64,000 nucleotides of DNA, taken from contig NC_069669.1 in NCBI RefSeq assembly GCF_027244095.1, forward strand, positions 4,304,501 to 4,368,500, written 5' to 3'. The stretch is from Hemicordylus capensis (taxonomy: Eukaryota > Chordata > Lepidosauria > Squamata > Cordylidae). A program made the translations under genes and the position numbers. Positions 32,801 through 44,800 of this stretch are shown in pieces (position 1 is the stretch's first letter; every line of letters begins with the position of its first letter). The notes under the pieces are model-generated. The model made no database searches. It was given only the letters and a program-made list of their open reading frames with translations, and was not told the DNA's origin.

Positions 32801-35800
32801 AAACGGCAACTTTTAGGAGGAAATGCATGCACTGTAGGTAGAAATTGCTTCAAATCATAGTATAGTTTGGTTTTTATATACCGTGTTTCCCCTAAAATAA
32901 GACAGTGTCTTATATTAATTTTAGCCCCAAAAAATGCACTAGGGCAATTAGTGGTACATCAGAAATTACTGCTAGGTCTTACTTTCGGGGTATGTCTTAT
33001 TTTCGGGGAAACAGGGTAGTTGGACATGTAGTTCTTAATGTTCCCTTCTTTTGCAGGCACAGAAACCGAGGAAAGCTCAGCGACCTGGTAGCTGAGCACC
33101 TTGATCATCTCCACTACCTTAATGATATCCTTATCATTAACTGTGAATTCCTAAATGAGGTGCTCACAGATCACTTACTGAACAGCCTCTTCCTGCCCCT
33201 TTATGTGTATTCCTTAGTAAATCAAGATAAGGTAAGAAATGACCGTGTCTTGGTTTAGATTGTTCCCTTGTGGAACAGGGAACCCTAACTTCTTTTTCTG
33301 TGTGTACTGCTTTGTGGGCTTTTGGGGGTGTGTGTTGAAAATGGCATATAAATATTCATCAATACTCATTTGTCAAAGTGTTGAGAACCACCCCCATTTG
33401 GTATGCAAGTGACTGCTGGAGGAGGAGGAGGAGGTTGGGCAGACTGCAGAATGGTGTCCCATCTGAAATGGGCAAACTGTGGTCTAGGGTGATGTTCCGC
33501 TTCATAGACTGCTGTTGGGATCGTGTTTAGGGAAGGCAGGAAAGAGGCACATTCTGTGCTTTGCCTGCACGTCTGGAACACAAATCATGGGTTGGAACTA
33601 AACTAGTCAGTGCAAACTGTGATAGGATGTTATGTCTGAACCAACCCAAAAAACATAATGGTCCAGTTTTACCTTTAATTTGTTTGGTAGATTTGTACAC
33701 TGCCCCAAACGCTGATCTCGGGGTGGTTTCAAACACACATGAATCAAATTAAAAGAAAATTAAAACAGTTTAAAACCACAATTCTAGTTAAAAAGCCTGG
33801 GTGAGTAAATTACCCTTAAGAGTCTTTTTAAGGGCCATCAGAGATGGGGAGGCTCTTGTTTCAGCAGGGAGTACTTTCCAAAGCCTCAGGGCGGCAACAG
33901 AGAAAGCCCACCCCTGTGTGGCCACCAGACAGACTGGTGGCAACTGCAGATGGACCTCTCTGGATGATCGCAGTGGGGTTCATAACAAAGAAGACATTCT
34001 CTTAAATAGACTTTAAGACAAACTGAAATAGTTCCAATAAAATTATTACTCTTGATTAAGGTTGTAGCAGATTAAATCCTTTGTCTCAGTGCAAGCTCAT
34101 GTGAGGGCAAGAAATGCTGAATCATCCATGCTGAGCTGCGTGACTAGGCTTCTCCTAATACTCTTCTGTATTGGTTCTTGGTTCAAAAATGGCTGCTGCC
34201 GCCACCCCTCAATATTACAGAGCTTGAACCTCCCTGGGCTTGGGGTGGAATTCCAGGGGGGAAACTCTTTATTTTGCTACTAGACAATTACAGACATCTT
34301 CCACATGCAAGCCTGCACGTGGTGAGAAAACTGTTAGCTGCTGGATGTCTGAGGAGACGTGTTTGCACCAGAGAAATCCCCCTTTAGCCCTTCTTGAGTT
34401 AAAAACCTTGTAGAGGCTTGTAGAAGAAAAGGAACAAAAAGAAAAAAAACAATTTTATTCAGGTACTACAGACTGCTTTCATCTGAGGCTTACTCAGCTT
34501 TTAGTTACAGATAAAGATACTCAGTAGGTTACATGAATACTTCAAAAGAAGTGTTCAAAAGAATGATGTCGGGGCGGCACACTTTGAAAATCTTGGTTAC
34601 CCACTAGCAAAGAACAGGTATGTAGGAAAATGCAAAAGCACCCTTAAATGTGTGCAGGGTCTTTTGCTATGCCCTAGGTGTATTGAGCGTAGGCTAGTGT
34701 TTCTTATTTCAACTATATTTCAACTATAAAAGATCAGTATCAAGAATATGCAAAACACACACAAGGAATATAACTACTAATGCAAAGTCTGACTAAACAA
34801 ACTTTTCCCTAGAATAAACTTCCTGAAGCCCAAGCCCAAGCTTCCTTTTCTTTAATTCCCCAAACTCCAGAGGAGAACTCAGTCTTCCTGCCCTCCTATC
34901 TTCCAAAGATCCACAGAGTCATTTTCCTGCAGCCATTCTTCCTGGCCCCATGTCCTTTTCTAACCAAGAACTGCCTTCTTCCTTCCAACAGCTCTCTAGG
35001 TCCCACCCACCTGGTGTGCTGATCCAAGCCCTGGAGTTCACCAGCCTGTCAGTTAGAACAGGGTTCACTTCTGGTTACCTCCCCAGGGGGAGGGGTGGCT
35101 GATCATTACAAAGGTGTAGTTGAACTCTTAATTCTTTTTAATAAAGACTAGGACGTCTACCCTTTTTAAAAATGGTTCACAAGAAGAACCGCCTCTGGTT
35201 TATGTGCTACTGCTGGTCTCTCTCTCTCTTTACAAGAAACTTGGTTGATATAGCTGAGGTCATTTTTTTCCTTTCAGAAGGAAACTAGAGGAAAATGGAT
35301 TCTTGGCACAGCTAGAAGATTCTTCTGCATTTGACCTTGTGTAGCTTATTGAGCAGAATTTCTCAAAGAATATGATAGCTTTTTCCAAGAAATGTTAGTG
35401 ACTGTTCAGCAGCATATATGTCACTTTGAATAAGAGCTTCTAAGGCATTGTTGAACACGATAAGAATCAAACTGTTCTGTGTCTGGGTGAACCAAATACC
35501 TAGGAAGTCTTTGTTTGTTTAATAGATGATGTCAGTGGCTCTTGTTAAATCTTCCACCCGCTTGGTTTTCCCCCCTCTGGAGCATTTGCTTCTGAGAAGG
35601 TTGTACTGCCTCTGAGCACCTGGGGCTGATTCATCTCTGCCATAAAGGTGGGACTGACCACTTTAGTCTGGTAGCAGCTCCCGCTCGTTGCTTTGTGCAC
35701 ATGTTCTGTGTTCCCACAAAATACTTGTGGATGGCAAGCTGCATAAGTGGAGTCCAGCCTAGCTGGAGATATTTCAGCCACTCTCTCCCAGATGAACCTG

Positions 35801-38800
35801 GGAGAGTGATTGTAACAGCTATGTGTCGTGTTGGAGCAGTAGAGGCCTATGGAGGACTGTTCTTGATGGCTGCTCTGAGAGGACTTGAAACGTCTTTTGG
35901 AAGCATCAGAAACCTTCTTTAACTTTATTTGAAATGGCTCAGATAAGGGGTAGGCTTATCAGATAGCCCGGCATTCTCTGTGTGTGTTTCCTCCCTATCT
36001 ACTTCGCAATGCCTGGACCAATATGAACCAAATCAGGTACAGTTGTTGGGACACCTTAATGACCTAGTTGTGATGATGTAATCCACCCCAATTCAAGATG
36101 GCGGACACATGAACATTGAAGGCGCAAGAGGGCTAACTTGTAGACTTCCTGATTTGAACCAAATTTGGTACAGTTTTAATGAGTGACATACAGGGTGTCA
36201 CCAATGGTGTGGTTTCTCATGATGTTATCCACCCCAATTCAAGACAGCAGACACGTGAACATTTGAGATGCAATAGCACTAACTTGTGAACCAGAACAAT
36301 ACAAAAGATCAGGAAAAAGACGAATATAATACTAGGCTGTAATATATATATCTAAAAAGTATAAATATGGCTACGAATAGGTATTTCAATAATAAAAATT
36401 AAAAGTTCTACATAACAGCTTAAAACACAGTTACGGTCATTATATAAAAATAAAATATTAAACATCCTCATACATATACCAATTAAAAAGTGCCCCAAAG
36501 TATATGTAGTAATATTGTGCTCACAAATGAGCTAAAATCCTTTTTTAAAACTTGTCAATTTGATGCTGTGTTGCCAAGTAATTTGAAGTCTTAAAGTCTT
36601 GTCCAGCAAGTAATGCATGATTCAACTTTAATGTCTTCCTCTGTGACTTTATCATAAGCTATCACAAGGTCCTCCAGAATTCATGTTCTCCTTCTCACTT
36701 AGAGGCACATTATTCTTCTGTATATAAGGCCCGTGTTATAAAAGTCAAAAAGTCAAAACACATTAGCTTAAAATTCAACCATCTACTGCAAAATTACCAG
36801 GGCCATGAAATGAACCACATTTGCCCTCTTTTAACAAGAACAACTTGTTCATTCTGTTGTTCACGTTACACAGTCTCTTACAAGGATTTTTGTCAAAAGA
36901 CTTTTTCACTGATGCTCTCAGAAATGATTATAAGGGTGGAAGTGATCATTCAGGAAATGTTCTCTTAACCAATTTTGTCACTGGAGTTTTGAGATGATTT
37001 CTACAATTTAACATACTAGCTGTTGTGGTACATGCTAACTCAGGACTGCACAATTTTGGTCCTCCTGAATGTGTTGGACTACAACTCCTATCATCCCTGA
37101 ACCTTGGCCACTGTGACTGGGGACTGGGGGGGTTGTAGTCCAAAAGCAGCCTAAAGGGCCAAGGTTGGGCAACCTTGTGCTAACTTTTAGGCAATTAATG
37201 CTCTTCTTTCAATCCTTTGCTCCTTAGGGTGATGAGCGTCCGAAAATAAGTCTTCAGGTTGCTCTGTACCTGTTGTCGCAAGTATGTGTCAAATATCTCT
37301 ACTCTGTATTTAGTGCATTGTTGAGAACTTGTAATTTTACCAGTGAATATATTTAATATTTGCATAGCATCAGCAATGTGCTTGATGCTGTACAGGTGAC
37401 CTTGTCTCTGCCTGAATGTATGAAGCTGTCTTATCTTGAGTCTGGTTCAGCTAGCTCAGTATGGTCTTCTCTGACTGGCAGCAGCTCTTCAAAGTCTCAT
37501 GCAGAGAGAAGGTGTAATTGTAATTGTAATTTTATTTACGGTCATTAGACCAAACAGAGAGAAGTCTTTCCCAGCCCTGCTACCTGGGATCCCTTTAGGT
37601 GATTGAACCTGGGACGTCCCTCATGCGTTCAGCCACTGAGCTGTGGATGCTTCTGAAGAGCACACAAAATTGTCTTTATACCAAGGCAGGCTATTGGTCC
37701 ATCTGGTCTTGTATTGCCTGCTTTCACTGGTGTCTCCAGGTGTCTGGCAGAGAGAGGTCTTTCCTGGTCCTGTTACTGTGGAGATCATCCTAATTGGAGA
37801 TGTCAGGGATTGAACCTGGAAGCCCCTGCATACAAGGCCCAAGCACTGCCACTGAGTGACAGCCCCTTCTCAAAGCTTAGAAACTCATGGCTGGCAGTAG
37901 CCAAAGGCGAGGAGAGAGGCAGGTGGCTTTTGCAGGGGACAGTGTAATGGGGTGGCTTTTGCAGGGGACAGTGGAAAAGCAGTTATGGTAGGACTAGGAT
38001 TTTTTCAGAGAGGCTTTCCTCAGGAGCCAGTTAAAACATGCAGAAGAAGCATGTGGTACTGATGGGGAGGACTGTACCACCTCAGCCTGCAGGTGAGGAT
38101 TGCCCCCACCTTGCCCCGCTACCTTTCCCTGCGATGGAAAGCGAGCTCCTCAGCAGGAAGACTAGCCTTTGAATACTTCTTGAGCTTTTCACTTTCCACC
38201 TCAAGGGACTTTTGATGTGGGGAAGCATCCAGATATGTGACATGTGCACACTAGCTGGACTTTCCATCAGTGCTGTGCTTGAGGGAACTGCGTCTTGCAC
38301 TACTTCTGCATGTTCAGATCGCCCCGAGGGCAGAAGAAAGAACGCAGGGGAAAGGGTTCCAGGCATGGGAGACCGCAAGAGTGGCTTTGCAGGCCCCCTC
38401 CCTAACGTTCTCTTCTGCCTCTCCTTTGCAGGTGTTCTTAATTATCCATTACGCCCCTCTGGTGAACTCTCTGGCTGAAGTTATTCTTAACGGAGACCTG
38501 TCAGTGTTTTCTTCAAAAGTTGAGCACGATATCCAGAAAAGCTCAGTAAGTGAGGAACATCTGTGTGGTTGCATCTGCCTCTCATGAACCACAGGCCAGA
38601 GCTCAGGCACACGTGCTCATTTTCCACGAACTGGGGAGTGTGGTGTGTGTGTGTGAGCAGCTGCCTTCCTTTTTGCTTCTGTTCTATCTAGAGGGTTGCC
38701 AGGCTGCATGTATCTGGTACACTTCATCTTTCTTTTTAAAAGCCACAATGTTGGCCTGCTCCCTGCATGCAAATGGAGAGATAGGAGGTTCGCTTACATA

Positions 38801-41800
38801 TGAAAACAATCTTGTCTTCACAGCACATTAGCTGACTCTGTACATCTTGGCCAGTTTTCTTCAAGTGGCTTTTATTACTGGGAAATCTGTGGTCAGATGC
38901 TTGAGACCTTGTTCTGCAGCAGCAGCTCCGTTTCCACTGAAGCGATTTTGCAGAATTTCTCAAGCCTGAGGTTTCTTTAACAGTTTAGGGGTGTGTGTTG
39001 GAGTAAGTGTTTTCATACTTTGATGACTTTTCTGAATAAGTTCTTTTTTAATCCCTCAAAAAACAGAAGTGTGCTACTGCTAGTTCTGGACCGCCACTTC
39101 CGATTGCCAGAGATAAAAAACTGGCCTGTCTGTGTTACAAGCTGGGCATAATATAGTAGGCTGAGCCACACTTGCTAAGTAGGACAGCAGTGGAATCTCA
39201 CAGTTCAGCATTTCAGTCTTTGCTAAGCAAAAAAGCCGATTGTGCCTGTACTCAAACACCTGAGTTGGCTGCCAGTATGTTTCCAGGCAAAATATAAAAT
39301 GCTGGTTATTACCTTTTTAAAGCCCTGGAATGCGTAGGCCCAGGTTACCTGAGAGAGCACCTTCCTCTGCGAGATCCCCACTACTTATTAAGATCATTAG
39401 GAGAGGTCCATCTTTGGGTGCCATCATTTGTTTGTGGCAACTTGGGATCAAGCCTTCTCAGTTGCTTTCGCTAGGTTGTGGAACCATGCTCCTTGTGGGT
39501 TTAAATGGGTGAGCAAGCTTGGCCCTCCTGCTGTTACTGAACTACAACTCCCATCAGTAATTGTGGCTGGGGATGATGGGAGTTGTAGTTCAGCAATGGC
39601 TGAAGGGCCAAGTTTGCCTACCCTGTAAGATAAGAGGTTTATCATTCCTGGAGGCCTTCGAGAGAGTCATAAAGACCTTCCTCTTTAGCTTGGCTTTCAA
39701 TAATATTTAAATGGTGTTAATGTTTTTAAAGTGAGTTAATATTTTCGATAGTTGTATTTTGTTTTTTATGTTCATACTTGGTTTTTTTAAATTATGAACT
39801 GCCCTGAGCCATTTTTGGATGGGTGGTATATAAATGAAACAGTAATGAAAACCCAGACTTGCTGTGTGGACCATGAGTGGGAACCCCTGGGTGAAAATGA
39901 TGTGAAGTAGGGCAGTTGTGTACAGCACTGTTCTGGGCGACCCCAGGTGGTGGTGCCTACATACCTGTACATCTGTTTGTCGACCAAAGCCAGCTTGGAT
40001 AATCGGCCAGAGCAAGGTGACGACCCTCCAGAGACAAGTGAGGTATCAAATTAAAGCATGCCACACCACAGATCCAGAAAAAGGATTGGAACGGTTGCTA
40101 GTTTGCCCTGCCAGACAAAAACTCAACCAAAAAGCAAAACCTTTAAGCAGAGCTGGGTTCGTTCCATTGTTTGTTTGTTTTGTTTTTTACTAGGACCACC
40201 AAATCCACCAATGGGAACTAGGTGCAAAATAGTGGCGGGAATGGGACCAGAGGCAAGAGGTGTGACCCTTACACTACCAAAAGGTGGAATACCAGTGTCT
40301 TGGATAAAACGGTGGTGGTTTGGGGGACAGAACCGCTTTCCCTGCTGTACCCAGTGAGCCACAGACTGGGCGGACCTGCACATATCTTCTTAGTGAAGTG
40401 GCCAGCAGAGCTGCACAAAGCAAGGAACACAGAGGCTGAGAGAGAAGTGATTCACACAGGAACCGCCATGGCAGAACACTGTTCTTCCCTTACAGTGTAG
40501 CTTAAACCAGCATTTCCCAGCCAAGTGTCTAAAACTGTAGCTTTGAAAATAAAACTGTGGCTTTATTTTTTTTTAACCTCTTTCAGACTACCTGTCAATT
40601 GGGGGGGGGGGGGTGGAGGGAGGGAGAATGGGGTGCAGTACTTGCACCCACAGCAATCTTGTTTTTCAGAGCAGCAGCAACTGGGGCCAGGTTTGGCTTG
40701 CAGCCCTAGAATTGCTCCTCTTGCTATAGGAAAAGGCTGCCAACTTGGGAGAGATAGGGATGCTTGTGTTTCCTGCAGTGGAGAGACCCCAAAGGGGTCG
40801 TCTTGATAGGATTACCTTTGCTTGGTGAGTCATGAGTGTTCATAACATGTGACGCAGGGCAGGAGGTCACATTCAGCACTTGCCTTCCTTCCTGTGAGAA
40901 TGGTTTCCACCTGCTTCCTGCCTGAATCGGATGTGGTCCAGTCCTGCTGCGCTAGTTTGGCTTAACCTACTTTCTCCCCTTCCTGTAACCTGAAGGTGGT
41001 AACTGACATTCTTTCATTTTTTATTTTTTTTTAGTCAATGTCCCGACCCAAACTTTAAAATAGATCATAGGAAGTTGCCTTGGACCGAGTCAGGCCATTG
41101 GTCCATCTAGCACTGTATTGTCTACACTGACTGGCAGCAGCTCTCCAGGGTTTCAAGCAGGAGACTCAGCACCTGGAAATGTGCTGAGATCCAAGATTTG
41201 AACCTGGGACATTCTGCATGCAAAGCAGATGCTCTACTATGGCCCCATCCCCTAAAATTTAGATCCCAGTCTTTTTCCATAATTGTTCTAAGCCACAATC
41301 AGAAGTAGAATCTCCCCATCCCACGCTCCTGCACCCATCCCATGCCTGAGGCTAGGAGATCTTGTGCAAAACTAGGGTTCAGTGTTCGTAACATCTGGAC
41401 TGGGCCACTGCCTCTTGCTCATCCTTCTGGCAATGCAGCATCTTGCTGTTGCTGACTAGCAGCTCTCATGGTTCAAGATTCAGCCCTAAACACCGAGACT
41501 CAAAGTTCCACAGAAGTTATCCCTAAGTTACAATTCCCAGCTTTGTTGAGCCATTCATAGGAACACAGGAAGCTGCCTTCTACCGGGTCAGACCATTGGT
41601 CTGTCTAGCTCAGGATTGTCTACACAGACTGGCAGCGGCTTCTCCAAGGTTGCAGGCCGGAGTCTTTCCCAGCCCTACCTGGAGATGCTGCCAGATAGGG
41701 AACTTGGAACCTTCTGCATGGCAGCATGCCAGTGCTCTTCCCAGAGTGGTCACATCCCCTTAAGGGGAATATCTTACAGTGCTCACACATGTAGTCTCCC

Positions 41801-44800
41801 CATTCCAATGCAATCCAGGGCAGACCCTGCTTAGCAAAGGGGTCAATTCATGCTCGCTACCACCAGACCAGCTCTCCTCCCACACACAACAGTAGCCCTA
41901 TTCAACAATATTTTCAACTCTTCTACAATCTGTACACACGTACAGCTGTCTACATGTTGAATGCAAGTACAGCAGTCCTATCTACCCTGCATTCGAGGGG
42001 CCTGTACCTAGGTTCACCTTTTTATTCACAATTTGATTGGTATTTATGTGGTTTACAAATGGTTTGGTTCACTTTTCAGCGGAATGCGGGTGCAGTCATT
42101 GACACACAAACCTTTATGTGTTTACAGACATCTGAATGCAGGTAAAACATAAGGTTGTGTTTTGGTCCAGTTGCTTTGTTACAAAACATGTGAAAGTATC
42201 CTGCATGCTAAGGAGGGCTTTTGTGTCTGTCAATATTTTAGGCGAAGACAGGCATCAGATACTTCATTAAGCCTTCTGAGACCTTGGAGAGATCCCTGGA
42301 GATAAACAAGCAGAAGGGGAAGAAGCGGCTGCAGAAGAGACCCAACTATAAAAATGTTGGGGAGGACGAGGAGGAAGAGAGGGGGGCGGAAGATAACCAA
42401 GAAGGCATGGAGGGACCTTCAAAAGGCATCAAGCCGAGTGGGGAGAGTGAAGGTGAGTGTGCTGATCAGTGGAAACCACAACAAATAGGAGTCTCTTCTT
42501 CATGTGGTCCTGATTTCTTGTGGGCATTTGAGATCCATTCTGGGTCTGCTTGGTTTGATTGCAATGTGCAGATCTCACCTGAGGAACTAACTGCCTTGCC
42601 CGGCATTCTTCATGAAAATTCCAGCAGCCAGCAAGGACCAAGCGATTCATCCCTGGACTACTTCTGTCCCACCTGCTCTGTATAACATCTCCCTTTAAAT
42701 CCATGTTTTGCTGTTTACCCTGCAGAAATCGAGATGGTGATCATGGAGCGATGCAAACTGGCTTCTGTGACAGAGCAAAACATCACGGATGAAGAAAAGA
42801 GCGCAGGCGCGGCTGGCCTTGAAGCATCGAAGTGGAGCAGGTATGGGAAGAGACTTGGAGGTCGCATCCTGCTCTTGCTGTGGAGTCTTTCCTGTTTTCT
42901 GTCCTCTTCCCAAGGTCTCTTCTGCATATATGTCCATTTAGTGGCCGCTTGTCTAAAGCATCTATATGTCTAAAGCAAGGGCGTGGTGAGCAGGGCAGAA
43001 CTTGACTCTTCTCCGTTGTCTGGAAAAGATCTCCTTAGCCAACCGTTCAGCCGAAACCAATGGTCAGCAATTTGCCCTTCCTTCCTCAGTCCCTGGAAGA
43101 CTTCTAAAAAATGTGTTTTTGTCGTGTTCTTGCTGGGTGGTGCCCTCAGGGCTGGCTGGCACTTTCACTGATCCATTTTCGTTCGTCCTGGCTGCAACCC
43201 CCAACAGGGGCGCCCATTTGCCAGCCAGCCACTTGAGCATATCTGGCAGTGATGGGGCAGTGGTGTCTGGGAGGATGCATGACAGGCTCTGGGTGCATCC
43301 TGTGAGGGGAGTGTTGGCCCTGGAGGGGAGTCTGGAGGAAAGAATGGGAGCACAAAGGCAGCCGAGTCCAGTCACCCTGCCTGCATCAAGGAGAGTTTAG
43401 CCAAGGCATGCCAGCTCGCTCCATGGACTTGGAGGATTGTGCGGTTGTCCCCAATCCTTTTCTGACCTCCCCTGGGCGTAGGGTGGATCTCCCCAGCTTC
43501 AAGGCCGCTTGGATGCCTGTTGCCCTAAACCACACAACATCAAGCATGCCTTCCGACCTGAAGCTCAGCTGCTCACCCTGTTGTCAAGCAAGCCTGACTC
43601 TGTCATCTCTGTTGCCTCCCTGTGGAAGAGACTATTCAGTTTTCCCTGTAGCAAGTAAGCTCCTTGGGACACAGGTCCCTTCCCTTGGAGTCTGTACCGT
43701 GCCATTTGTAACTGATGACCCTAAATGGTAGGACACAGACACGTGAATTCTAAATGTGTTCCCTCTCCCAGGCCTTTTCTCGAGATGGTGTATAACTCCC
43801 TGGAGTGTGCGGAAGACGATTACCACGCTCTGTTCGTGCTGTGCCTCCTGTATGCCATGTCTCATAACAAGGGTAAGGCTTGACCCTGCAGCAGCATAAT
43901 GAATATCCTGGCCCTCTTGCGCTCCTTCCAGCTCATGATGAATCATAATGCTTCATAGTTGCATGGTGGCATTTCAGGGTGCAGAGTGCACCATGTGCAG
44001 GAATCCACACATTTAGGCTTCGCTCACTAGCCAGCCATGATTTGTGGTCGCCGCCAATGCCCTCTCCCCACCACCCCCGCCCCCAATCCTTTCCTGGCAC
44101 ACAGGCAGAGGGCCTAGGAGAGGAGTAAGTATTCTGTCATTTGCACTGAGACAGGGACATGTTAAGAAGCAGCACCAGGAGCCCTTTCCCTTTGCCGAGA
44201 AGAGAGTCCTGCTGTTACTTACTTTCTCAGAAATGGCAGTGGAAGTGAGGCCTCTGGGGAGGAGCGCCGTGTGGGGCTGAGTGTCCTGCTCACCAGAGAG
44301 CTGGGGGCGCCTGGGAGTTAAAAATCCTCAGGAGTCCCCGCCCGCCCCTAGATTTGATCTACAAAGCATCATAGCTGTTTGGCATCAGGCAAAGCACGTT
44401 AATTGCCAAAACAATCTAACTTTTCCTTTTTGGTGATCCTATCATGTTGTTATTTTAAAACAAATCTAAAAATATGTCTAAAATGTCAGTGTTGCATCAA
44501 GTACGGGAATAGCTCCGTTTGTGTGTTCAGGGAAACGGTGCTGAGAGCGACATTCCAGAAGAGTGCTAAGGCTGGAACAAGCGGGCCTTAAATTTACTGG
44601 AACTGCCTGGCCACCAGGAGTTCAGGGTTGGTGGGAGAGGCATCTGTTGTCCTGCTTTTATTACGCAATGGCATTCTGTGGCTGGGTGGCGCTGAGACAA
44701 TGAGCTTTGCACATCGTCTGTGGATATGACAGACGGCCTTGCTGTAACGTGGCTTGTTGAATAAAGATGGCGTTCTGAAGCAGACTTTTCTGAGAAATTG

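Noticed and set aside
42284-42685. Read-through of CLEC16A exon 10 as a 3' terminal exon
   Set aside because: The donor at 42453 is strong and the next exon joins in phase with conserved sequence.
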